NCBI GenBank assembly: GCA_021234155.1
Contig: JAJEKV010000034.1
Location: 2,482,001 to 2,546,000, forward strand
Length of the DNA stretch: 64,000 bases
Source: Isoetes taiwanensis
Lineage: Eukaryota; Streptophyta; Lycopodiopsida; Isoetales; Isoetaceae
Reading direction: 5' to 3'
The position numbers and the translations under genes were made by a program. Below the pieces are notes generated by a model. That model saw only the letters and a program-made list of their open reading frames with translations. It did no database searches and was not told the origin of the DNA. Shown here piece after piece: positions 29,093 to 40,256 of the stretch. Numbering within the stretch: the first letter of the stretch is position 1; every line of letters starts with the position of its first letter.

Positions 29093-31925
29093 CAGATTGA
29101 TGTTATCTGTTCCATAGCCTAAAATAGTGTTACAATTACTCGTCTTGAAGTCCATTGATGCGAATGCAACCTATTCACATAAACTGGATACAACTACATT
29201 CATTGAGACATTCTCACCCCTTCCTTGGGTATATAGGATCTCATCTCCAAACAATAACAAAAGAGATAAATGATTACAACATGATATGTATTCCCGACGA
29301 ATGCCATGATAGACCGATTGCTCTCATCATTCCCAGTGTGCAGGTTGCATTTGTTACATGTGAAAGGAAGTGCGAACTGCATCTGCTGCCTCTGTCATAG
29401 TATCTGCATACATACTTATCTAATGACTTAGAGAGGACCTGTAAACAGGCAACAGGAAAGTGCACAAATTTCAGTAAGTAATAAATTTGAAAAAAATGTT
29501 GCAAACAACATTTACCCATGTGTAAAGGCAGAAGCTCCAACTCAAATTGATATTGGGTTTGCATAATTAATGGTCCAAGATTTGAGCAGGAAAAATCCAT
29601 TACATAAATCCTATTTGAATTTCTGCAAATATGCAGTGCAGTGATCCTATAGAACATGGAAGTCTGCAATGTAGAAAATGTAGATAGAGGTTTCATACCG
29701 TTCGAGAGCTTTCAGCATCTTCTACTACATGGATATCGCAAGGAATACCCCTTATAAAAAAGGACCAACTGCATAACCTTCTATTATCCAAAGTTTCATT
29801 GCTAGCATGTGATGACAGTAGCGGATGCTAAGGATAATTCATGCCATCTATACCTATATAACTTCCTCGACCAAGTGGCAAGCATGTCACATGAGCCAAA
29901 GCAATAATTAGACCTGCAAGCTTATGTAGAAATATGCAGATTATAGATTTTACCATTTCCATAGAAATGTGCGCATTGTACATTATGTCATATTCCAAAT
30001 GGGTCTGCACACCATGTGGATGCATTGCTTTACAAACTAAAATCTGGAAGCATCTATGTTTTGGAGCTTTAAGCCACAAAGCCATAATAATAGTTCCATT
30101 TACCTGAGCTTGCGTACAATAGACAACTTCGCACGACTTTCTACATCACTCCCTGCATCAACAGTAACAATAATTTCATAAAACTTGCCTCGAAGATGAA
30201 ATAAAAAAATACTTTTTTTGGTATGTCCTACCATTGCAACTTGAAGAGCCTGAACTAAACTTTACCACTGATCTAATACAAAAAAAATTAACATACATGT
30301 TCGGTGTTTTAGATATTTAGTCTTTGCACGTACAAATAGCTAGAATGACAACATTTGTACTTGTAACTAACAACCACATTCATATAAGCCTGAATCTTTT
30401 CCTGCATCAAAATCGTAGGCAGCAATGGACAATAGGCTATCTTAATAGAATAAATATCACTGTCACAACCATACTCACATAAAATTGCAAACTTGGAGGT
30501 ATTATGAATGGCCTTTCAAGTCCATGTAACGGATGATAAATAAAAGAGCATCTTGCATCTGCCAAATTAATATTTTACTTTTCCACTGCTGTAGATGCAC
30601 CTGCCTGGAAGTCACATAGAAGATAGATGTGAGACAAAGATAGTTTCTTGCATGAGACCTCAATAGCTACTTCAGAATTGGACAGGACTCTTGTTCTTCT
30701 ACAGTGAACACATGGTAGAGGATGAACAAAAGAGATATAAATTACCTATAAAAAGCAAGGCTTTGCTTGATAACGTAAAAGAAATGCCTGTATTTGGCTT
30801 GGAACCTATGTCCTATGTCTCGAAAAAAAAAATTAGGCAATATCAAAGGAGATAGATTATGTATATGCGGTGTGCCATCATAGATTGATTGCTTTCATCA
30901 TTCCAAGTGCAGGCTGCATTTCTTACATGTGAAAGGAATCTGCTGCCTCTGTATCTGCATATTCCATATAAAACTTAAAATGCAAAAACACAACCAGATA
31001 GAATAGGATGCACACCATAGTAGCACAACACACAAATCATCTCACATTCAAGTTTATTATGTTAATACAAAGAATGTTTCAGCCAAGAATCATAGGTACC
31101 TAAACAATCCAAGGAACAAACACAATTACCTCAAGATGTCTTTCAAAACATGAAAGTGCAAGCTGCAATTGTTGCATGTGAAAGGAAGTGCAAATTGTAT
31201 ATGTTGCCCCTGTCATAGAATCTGCATACACCATCCTATTGTTTAAATTTGTAAGGTTTAAAATGCAGAAAACACAGACAGATAGAATAGGATACATGCC
31301 ATAGCATAGAACAACAATAGCACAACATACAAATCATTTTCCCAATTCAAGCCAAGAATGGTGCCTACCTAAACAATCCAAGGAACAAACACAATTACCT
31401 CAAAATGTCTTTCAAAACCCAAGATTCAACCTCTCTATAGCAAAATCAAGCGTAATCAATGAACGCAGCTTACTTGATTACACGTGAAGTTTTAAATACC
31501 ATAGGTTGATCATGGACCAGTAACCATTATAATTACTTCCTTTCCACTTCATCTACACATGAAGATTGAATCCAAAAGCCTAACGGATTGCAAAGATAAA
31601 TCTCTTGCTGCACTACATAATAATCAACTAAACAAAAAAAAAAATCAAAATCTACTACTATTTATGAATCCAAAACCTAGATGTGAATTGAAAACCTAAA
31701 TATGGATGCATAGTTCAACTGGAAGAAGATGTAAACCTTGTCATATCTGGTGGCCGGAAATGTTCCAGCATGTGGAGGAAAACCACATTTAGGCATCGTG
31801 AAGAGCTCCAATCTCCAAATCGGCTCCCTATCTGCTATACTTAACAACGTCATATCCACCACAATCAAATCTGAACAACGAATATATCTTGATCTTCGTG
31901 GCCTACATCCCGAGCGAGGATAAGG
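28970..31925 (-). pseudogene. Candidate multi-exon gene or pseudogene, unidentified
   Basis: Several minus-strand stretches are open, flanked by usable GT-AG signals, and join in phase. A first exon (31850-31739) starts MTLLSIADREPIWRLELF and ends ATRYDK before GT. Next is a short exon with VESWVLKDILR (about 31430-31400), then VHLQQWK (about 30609-30584), then SDVESRAKLSIVRKLR (about 30152-30105). A long stretch begins CFQILVCKAMHPHGVQ (from about 30045). That last frame meets a TAG at about 29829 but stays open after it through LCSWSFFIRGIPCDIHVVED to a GTATGA donor near 29702. Further candidate exons lie near 29440 and 29150-29060. I do not recognise the protein. The TAG, if real, makes it a pseudogene or ends the protein there. 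Introns contain duplicated segments. Confidence 0.35.
31000..31410. repeat. Duplicated segment containing a candidate exon
   Basis: AGATAGAATAGGATGCACACC at about 31000 and the segment near 31270 are similar over about 140 bp. Both run through CCTAAACAATCCAAGGAACA and end in TTACCTCAAGATGTC or TTACCTCAAAATGTC. Each copy includes the same splice donor on the minus strand. Confidence 0.65.
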
Positions 31926-31929
31926 AATC

Positions 31930-33250
31930 TGCCAAATCCTCTAAAACGGGACATATAACCCAAAAAATGCCAATTTCTAAATCATAATAAAAGACACGGA
32001 CCCGATATTTGGAATACCGGAAATTTTTTCCTGTAGCTAAAAGCCTTGAAACCTTAGGAAAACAGCTTAAGAAAAAAATCTAAAAAAATTTTGGATGATC
32101 GGAAAAACCAAATTTAAACAATAGGATAACATTGATTCCAAATTTTTCTTTAAAGAAGCATTGGCACATCTTCCTTCTTTTCTAACCGAATTCTGCAGCT
32201 TGATGTTTTCACATGTATATATATATGGCATGCTCAAGAACATCCCCTACGTCATTTGAACTGACACAATCCATCACTAGGCACATTGAATTACCACATA
32301 TTGAATCTTAATAGTGGATCTAACCCCACAAGTTTAGAACCAGAGAAATGTAACTATGGAGGACATGTTATAGGTATTTCATGCGAATTTAGCTGAGGAA
32401 TTTATCAACATCTGACATTAATAGTGGATCCAATTACATAGGTAACCGCGATAAATTTCTTGTATATTAAAGATTGTAAAGCAGGATACCAAGCAGATAT
32501 GTTTCTTTAGCTAAACCATAGCACATGCAAAATGAAGTTTTAAATTCCACAAATAAAACTTGCAAAACTTGGTCTTCGATTTAATCAAGGAATTCCCTTA
32601 AGTGCCTGATATGAAATTGAACAAGGTTATGTTTTTCAAGTGCACATGTTAAATAACACTATAGCAATTAATAGCAATGTAAGATTGATCGATAAGCTCA
32701 ACAACATTTGGTCAGAAGGTTTAGATCCGTATGCCTTACTAACAATTTTGGGCCAAATGTGTATCATTTTCATAGATCATTACTTTACAAATTCATAATG
32801 TCACCAGATATATGTTAAAGTTGAGAAAGAGCCTATAAGTCATGTTATGCCCAAATACTGTTAGATCATTCTTTAAGATAGTGGACATGCATGTCTGATT
32901 ATGGGTTAATGCAATATTTCAATGCGTGTGGGCATTGGGATTACTGTGATCGTATATAGCCTAGTCTAATTGCGTAGTGCACTGTAGCAATTTAGACTAG
33001 GGGTGCAACTAGATGTTTCTTTAATAAATATAGTTCCAATATTTGCCTAGTTTGTCTTGGAACATTGTGGTAACAATGTAATTTTAAAGGGGCAAATATT
33101 TAAATGGATAATGGTTTTAAACCATTGGAGAGCACCCATACATCTGGTGGCTCACCATCAACCCGCTATAATCAGCAAGATGGTGCAGCGAGGGCTGCTG
33201 GAATGAATCAGCTGCTGTCCATTTAATTGCTAGATCTGCTGTTGACTTGA
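31930..33250. other. Spacer with one degenerate SINE-like copy
   Basis: AT-rich, without coding similarity. The segment 32312-32464 matches the 3' part of the SINE-like family, described separately. Confidence 0.4.
32312..32464 (+). mobile_element. SINE-like repeat, degenerate copy
   Basis: It begins GTGGATCTAACCCCAC...AGAAATGT and ends CCGCGATAAATTTCTTGTA, as in the other copies. Most of the GC hairpin is replaced by unrelated AT-rich sequence. Confidence 0.45.
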
Positions 33251-33615
33251 ACCGCTATGTGGCATTGCCACGTTGACTAGCATTTTCATTATCAAGGCGG
33301 TGGCTAGCGTAGGTTACAGGGACAATGGCCAGAAGGCTACACAAAAGCATAGGAGAGGTTACAAGCCGATTCAAAGGAGATAAGTTGGAGCAATTTCTGG
33401 AGGGACCTGGGTTTTGTTGCAAGAATTTGTTCTCAATGGAGATGGGAATTATTGGTAAGCCTTCATATTGGAAGGAACGGTTGACCTTAACAGAATTTGT
33501 TTGAAGGAAGAGGGAGTTCAATGAAGAATTCTCAACAAATAATAAAGCTCCATCTTGAGGATTTCATAGGATTGCTTAAGGAAATCCTTCTAAACCAATG
33601 CTCTAGAATACCATA

Positions 33616-33981
33616 GTGGCGGATTGGGATGGGAAATGCACTGCTAAGGAGGTGGTGGCTTGGCTTGATAAGCTAGAGATCTTTTTTGAAGCTACCAATA
33701 AAGGTGATCAGGCGCGATTGTTTATTGCACAGATGCAGCTGAAATCAGATACCTATAATTGGTGGAATTGTCCTACCCGGAAAAAGGAGGTTAATAGCTT
33801 GTCTGATTTCAGGACGTACTTTATTGAAGAGCATGCACATCAGCATGATGCTCGTGATACACTTGAGAAGCTGCAGTACTGTAAACAACAGGTTCTCACA
33901 GTGCTCACATCAATAAGGTACGGGGGTATATCCACAGAGTTGGAAATTTGTCAGAAACTCGACAGTTTGACTTCTCTTTAA
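33616..33981 (+). pseudogene. Retrotransposon gag fragment
   Basis: A 121-residue frame reads as part of a Ty3/gypsy gag. It has EVVAWLDKLEIFFEATN, then ARLFIAQMQLKSDTYNWW, then a LSDFRTYFIEEH segment, in the order typical of Retrotrans_gag domains. It stops where gag should continue, and no zinc knuckle, polymerase or LTR follows, so it is an isolated fragment. Confidence 0.75.
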
Positions 33982-35140
33982 GTTGTCATATTACAGTGTT
34001 GGTCCTAAAAACAGATAATCAGGTTAAAACCCAAGGTTTTTGGGTTGCCCCTATGGGGACAAACCCTCGTTTATGTGGGTATGTGGGCATATTCAAGTAT
34101 ATGCTGGCATATACCTAGCATATGCTGATGACTGCTAAAAACTAGCTGCTGCCTGTAAATGGTCGGTCATGCTATCCGCCGGACTTGGCTATGGCTTCTG
34201 CACCTCGGATTCTGCCCTCCCTTCCGCGCCTTCCGTCAGGGTTCTGGCGAGTTGAGCACATGTTTATCCCTTCCTTGTACCCTCTAGGGCATAATCTCAT
34301 CTTATCTGCTTCTGGACCTCTGCTCCGTCAAATGCTCTTCCTGTGGCTTCGCTTTCTCCAGTTCGTTTGCTCTATTTCGCGAAGCTCGCTTTCACCGCCA
34401 TAACCATAAGTTGTAAAATTTTTGTGTTTCGTCGGTCGCATCTCTCTGGCTATGGTTCTTTCTGGCATGGGGTCTTGCTGATGGTTCTTTGTTGCAGAAG
34501 CGGAAGAAGACCAGGCCCTAAAATGCTCGTGGATTCTACAGAGGATTGAAGGAGATCATGGGCAGATTATGAGCTTTTATTTTATGGGTTGAGTCCAGAT
34601 CGAGGAGCCGGAGTTAAGAGCTATGGTGGTGCTAGCCAAGCCCGAGAAGCGGGGCTCCAGCAGACGCTCATCTTCCGCCAACGCTTCTATTCTGCGGGTT
34701 CCAAAAAAGAAATGTGGACTGGTTTGTACATCCGATTTTCTTTTCTTGCTCTATGATCTCAAAAAATTGCATCCTCAGATCCCGGCTATGGTGGAACAAA
34801 ACTTCTTGAATGCATTGCATTCATTCAAGAAGTTCGATATATGGTAGACAAGACTTTCTTTAGCATGGCTATGGTGGGCATCTTGGTCCTAAAACGCAGA
34901 TATGCACCAGTGCTTGCTATTGCAAGAGCATCGATCCTACCTACTACTCATACGAATTTACAAAAGTAGCCTTCTATTGAATTCTAAGATTGGTAAACAT
35001 GGGCCCCGCACACGCTTTTCTTCTTTGAGAGAATACTTCCAGATCTGTGGTTTCGCTTTTAGCCATTTGGTCTTTTCCGATTTGCCAAACTGTGGCCATT
35101 TGATTTGCTTTTTTGTGCATTATGATCCAACAGGTAATGC
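33982..35140. other. No recognised gene; possible leader of the NPH3 locus
   Basis: Sequence is less AT-rich than the surrounding spacer and several frames are open, but none shows a known motif. It may hold 5' sequence of the adjacent NPH3-like pseudogene or unrelated insert. Confidence 0.3.
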
Positions 35141-36290
35141 CATCTGACGCTCCACTGCATATAGTAATTGAAGCAGGAGGCACAAGTTTTGTAATCGCAT
35201 AAGGTACATTTTTCTAATGTCCGGATCAAAACTTCCAGCCCCAATTTGGCAAAGACTTCTATGATTTTTTTTTTTGCATCTATACAGGTTTCCCTTGGTG
35301 TCAAGGAGAGGAAGGATCAGAAAAGAACCGAGGGATTCGGGCCCTTCTTATGTCACTACCGGACATACCGTGAGGGGAAGAAACATTGAGCCGGTGGCCA
35401 AGTTCTCGCTATGGCCCGAATGTGGAGATCAATCTGGCCCAATGTAGCTTCATGGCAGAGGATTTAAAAATTGTGAGCACATGCATAGACGCCATAGCCG
35501 ACAAGGCATGTGAGCAAAGATCAATACAATGATTCCATGGTTGTGCTCCATGCCAATAGCCGTGTGCAATGTAATCGAAATGTATATTGGTGGGCGAGGA
35601 CCGCAATTTCGTCTATTGATTTTACAAACGGATTTTAGCCGCTATGATTTCTAGAGGCTTGCCTTCCAAGAGCATAGGTGGTATTCTCGATGGTTTATGC
35701 ACAAAGGACGTTAAAAGGGATTATCAACAAACAGATTGGTAGAGAAGCCGGAATTTTACACAAGGAAAAACGGATACTACCGTGGCTATGGAGGAAGAAC
35801 AACATGCATTTGTGGAAGCCATTGTTGCCATGTTACCACATGAAAAAGCATCATAATGTGCAGAGGGATTGGTATGCGTACCGGATCGGGCTACTCTTGA
35901 TGACCCAAAAATGCTTTCGATTCTTGCTCTATTTAACCAATGTATGCCGTCTTTAGCATTCTTGCATAGATTTAAATCAAAATTGTGTGTTTCCCAAGGC
36001 CACTCCACATACCAAGAATTCCTTATGTGTCTACCGTGATTACCCCACATTCGCCTTTTATTAGCGTTTCAATGCCCAAAGAAAGAATATTGTCATATGT
36101 CTTTGATCCATAACTTACTCTGTTTTTCTTGCAGGCTCATCCAGGATTAAACGAACAAGACAGAAAAAAATTGTGCAAGCTTTTAGACGTGCAAAAGCTA
36201 TCTCAAGAAGCATGCGCTCACGCGGCTCAAAATGACAGATTACCGGTTTTTTTGCAAGAGTACTCTGATGCATTTTGTCTGCCCTAAAAA
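35141..36290 (+). pseudogene. NPH3/RPT2-like BTB-NPH3 protein pseudogene
   Basis: Separated pieces match the BTB-NPH3 family in order. SDAPLHIVIEAGGTSFVI (35143-35196) starts the BTB domain. A GT-AG intron (about 35203-35287) follows, and FPLVSRRGRIRK continues it. AEDLKIVSTCIDAIADKACE (about 35456-35515), an AISSIDF segment and a SRGLPSKSIGG segment belong to the NPH3 domain, as do EEEQHAFVEAIVAMLPHEKA (about 35791-35850) and LDDPKMLSILALF. After an intron ending at 36134, AHPGLNEQDRKKLCKLLDVQ and a LSQEACAHAAQNDRLPV segment complete the domain. Stops and frameshifts occur between pieces. Live members link phototropins to CUL3 ubiquitin ligase in phototropism. Kept introns argue for a DNA-level duplicate. 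Confidence 0.82.
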
Positions 36291-36909
36291 TAGAGCATAG
36301 TTGAATTCGGAAGCTCTGAATTTGCATTAATCTTTCTTGGAGCTACTTTTGAAATGTTAGCTCATTATAGTATGACAAAGGCCTTTGTATGGATTTATCA
36401 AAAGCCTCAATTGATGGTCTTAGGTTTGAAAGAAATGTTGGGCATATAAGCTGAGTTTAATCTAACTTGGACGTAACTTTGCTGTGCAGACATTATTCAA
36501 GACTCTGGCAATATCCTTTTCTACAATGACTTTATTTTTGGGCTGCTCATTTAGCTGGCCCTAAATGGGGTATGCCTGGAGTTGTGCCTGGCTGGAATGT
36601 ATTGGTCTGGTTGCTGCTATAGGAACTCAGGTATGTATTGTAATAGTTAGCTTAAGTGTGAAATAACTCGATCTTCATTTTATGTCAATGAGCTCGCATT
36701 GCCATAGGATTCAGAGGGATCAATCAGCATTTGTGTGGATTAGGGCAGGTAGAATCCAAAGACGATTGGAAGTTTTGCATTTAAGTCAACATACAGTTGA
36801 ACTAGGTTACCAAACATAAAAGAAGAGGCTATTATGCACATTAACATCATTATCACCATCATCATTTGGCATTGGTAAATTGGCTAATGAAATTGCTTCT
36901 TGTTGCCAG

Positions 36910-37245
36910 TTGACAATTTTGACTTGGGGGGCATGGATGATTTTTCAGTAAGTTGTTGCTTCCCAAGTGGCCCTTTGTGCACCACTTTCTTCACAGAATT
37001 TTAACTTTGTTGTTTTGGTTTTCAGAAGTATGGTATGGGTGGTGAGGAAGCTGAGAGCGATGATGAAGGTATGCTCTGTAAGTTTTCCAACTTTAGATGT
37101 CATGGTTTTCAAAGCTAGGCGTGTTTGGAAATCACTGGTCCATATGTGTTAGTAGTGGTCTAAACTGGTATATATATATACATAACATCCCTTTTTGAGC
37201 CTTTTCTGTGTGGCAGATCTTCCCAAGCTTGAGAAAGCAAGCTGA
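36910..37245 (+). pseudogene. 3' exons of a p23-type Hsp90 co-chaperone gene (fragment)
   Basis: Three short exons with intact GT-AG junctions join in phase: 36910-36947, 37026-37068 and 37217-37245. Together they encode DNFDLGGMDDFS, KYGMGGEEAESDDE, then DLPKLEKAS and a stop. This is the Gly/Met- and Asp/Glu-rich C-terminal tail of plant p23. The N-terminal CS domain, which binds Hsp90, is not found in the 1 kb upstream. The fragment is therefore a 5'-truncated copy next to the NPH3 remnant. If upstream exons lie far away it could still be part of a gene, but the flanking pseudogene makes that unlikely. Confidence 0.68.
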
Positions 37246-38189
37246 CTTCTATGCTAACAGCTTATCTGGAAAGAGAAGTTGTTGTTGTTGATAAACAAAA
37301 ATCGAATGTAACCACATTTGCAACAAGCTTGCATTTGGCTGTGACCTTAGCATGCTCAGTTGTCAATTTCCATAATGTTTTTGTCCCCTTTGACTGGACA
37401 TGGGCTTCATTTCCATTTTTGGAATGTTCCCAAAATTATATTTCCACCAACGTGAGTTGAGATTTTACAAAATTTACATATGCTGTGGAATAGCATGAGT
37501 AAGTTACATGGCAGGTTTACGTAAGATAATACTCATGCTCATTTTCCTATTTGCTAACCAATTTTTTCTTCCACTTATGCTGAATCGAGACAATGCCATT
37601 GTATAAAAGCTTAAACTCACAGGCACTACATAAGGGAGAAATAAGAATGAAATTTAAGCTAAAACTAAGTTAACTTTTATCTCTCTTAGCAATGTCGAGA
37701 AATATGTTCAATGGTATATAAAAAAAGAGAAATTCAAACGACGTTTTTACATTTAGTAATGGGCAAAAGCTCAAGGCTTTAGAGTGTATATTATAGGATT
37801 CTTTTCTTCCACATTCCTCTACATAGATTGCTTGCATTGCTGTTGCATGGGACTCTGATTTTGGAGGTTTGCAATTGTAAAAAGATTCATTTGCAGTTGT
37901 ACAAAGATTCATTTTTTTTCATAATCCTCAAGGTTCATTTATAACATTCTTATTGTTCGTAATCCTTAGAAAATGTTTGTGTCTTTTGATTCATTTTATT
38001 GTTCAAAGTAAAAAATTTCTTTAGTGTGTTGTCTCCAAAATCGTTCCTCCAACAACCCCCTCTTTTATAAAGCACTAAACCTTTTGATTAAGGGCTCAAA
38101 TGGGACTATCTGGCCAAACCATAAACTTGGCACCTAGTAGATCCCTAGTTTAATGTATTGTTATTTGCTTCTAACTTTCTTTGTATAAA
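37246..38189. other. Spacer without recognisable gene
   Basis: AT-rich, with no supported coding region on either strand. Confidence 0.4.
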
Positions 38190-38341
38190 CAATGAATGTG
38201 TTCCTTGGCAAAGTTAGCTTCCTTTTTGCTAAGCAGGCATTGCATTGTCAAACGTTGGACTTTAACAGTGGGTTCAACTGCACAGGTTTGAACTAAAGAA
38301 ATGTTCGCGGCGGGCTTGGCCGCCGCGATAAATTTCTTGTA
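38190..38341 (+). mobile_element. SINE-like repeat, divergent copy with GC hairpin
   Basis: It shares the 3' half of the family: TTTAACAGTGGGTTCAACTG, a near-perfect GC hairpin with one mismatch, and the ATAAATTTCTTGTA end. The 5' half differs from copies 1 and 2. GTGGGTTCAACTGC resembles a pol III B box. Confidence 0.55.
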
Positions 38342-40256
38342 AATATAATGCATCATTAACAAGCCCAAAGTGAACATATGTAAAAATGCAAAACAGGTTC
38401 ATCAGATCTGGCTCATATTGAATTGAGACTTATTGTTTTATTCGCAAAGTCCTTGCTCATTGTGGTGATTGCAATATCCCTTAGTCTTGTGGATGATGAT
38501 TAATTCATTTTGTCTACATAGCATCTATGTAGATGCGATAGCATATATGTACATGTGATGATGTATAGAGGATTTGTGTGACATTTCGACATCATAGAAA
38601 AATAAGTATAATTTTTATTACAATATCATGGGCTCAATTAGCAATTGTGAAATATTAGCAACACACAGCACAGAGAGTACCACGGGCTTCCATAGATACA
38701 CAAAAGCAACCAGACATATCTTATCCATAACAACAATGATGACAACAGCTAGGAAAAGATTTTGGTTATTGAGAGATGAGCGATGCACCACTAGGGCACC
38801 AATTCCTAGGATGCCAAATATTTCTGGACAATAGTATGATTGACACAGATGAACAATCTACTACCAAGTACTTGAAGGATTTGATTATTGCTTCAAGTAC
38901 TTCAAAGGCAAATTTTAGATATAGTTAATGCCATTTCCACTGCCAGGAAAACAAGAACTACATCGCATGCCACAAAAAGTTTAAACTTCATCTTATGGCT
39001 TGGCTGCTCTTTTAACTGCTACCTTTTTTTAGCTCCATCCATCCATCCATCCATCCATCCATACATCCTGGAGACTGAGAGTTGATTGGCTTTGAGGTAT
39101 AGCTTTCCTTGTGGTCTTACAGATCCTATGCCAGCTATATTATATTTACCCTCATCCATGTGGGTTTGTGGCATATTCCAAGTATATGTCAATATATGCT
39201 CGAAAACATGACTTTGAAGTGTGATTTAAGGCATTTCACTCTCCGTGCGCAGCACCCTCCGTGCGCAGCACCTTGTTTTTTTTGAAGGACGACAAATATA
39301 TTCATCATTTAATCATGGCAATAAAATCTCAGCTGCGGCTTCCTTTTGTGACACCAATACGTTGCACTCAAACCCCAAAGTCCATGTGTCCACCTCGATC
39401 CTAGTCCAAGAAGAGCTCAACATCACCTTCACAGAATGTCAGCAATTTCGATTCAAATACTCTATTGTCTACAACTATGACTTAAGTCACTTCACTCTCT
39501 GGCCAATGGAGGGCAACCCCCCGTGCATAACACCTTAGTATTCCGTATCCATATTTAGTAACTATGATGACAGATCTACATGCCTATTGAGAGGCTTAGA
39601 TGAAAAAAAATAGGTTCGATTAAAGACTCAAGCATCATAAATAGATTTTTTTGCTCTACATGCCTAAGGGATTCACCTATATGTATTTTGAATGAGGGAT
39701 TGAAGCTCGTGAGCATCAGTTGTAAGGCAAGGGACCTGTATTATGCGCTCTAGATGTTAGATAATAGTATCAAAACCCAATAGTATAATAGATTATGTAC
39801 TCCGGCAAACCCAATACTCTTCAAGTACTTTTAACATCAATTGAGCATCAAAGACGTCCTATAAACACGAATGATTAAGGTTTTTAGTGCCGTCAATGGT
39901 AGCAGCTTCTTCATTAATAAGTTGGATCAATACATCTTTCTATTGGGGTGCAGAAAGCCAAGCAATGCAGTGTACAACAACGGCCATAAGAAAGGCAAAA
40001 TGAATGAGAGCTCAAACATTTTTTCTCAACCTATTTGAGATAACACAGCAACAGCTACGGCTAGTGCTAACAATGATCAGAATTCATATCTTCAGAATAT
40101 AAAGAATTTTGATGTGTACACTGAGGCAAAATTTCCTATCTTAAGCACAACGTACCATTTACCAGATATTCCATCTTAGAGTCGTGATGAATTTGCTGGG
40201 TCACAATTGTACAATGGACCCAAGCTGGGTCTCATACTAACTGCATATCTTCTTTT
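38342..40256. other. Intergenic; microsatellite and short direct repeat
   Basis: No coding similarity is seen. (CATC)n lies at about 39032-39063. CTCCGTGCGCAGCACC is directly repeated near 39240 and 39256. The 97-codon frame at 39245-39538 shows no motif. Confidence 0.45.

Noticed and set aside
36540-36640. Possible exon reading LAGPKWGMPGVVPGWN or MGYAWSCAWLE before a GT donor
   Set aside because: It is open in two frames but matches neither NPH3 nor p23, and I recognise no family; too short to support.
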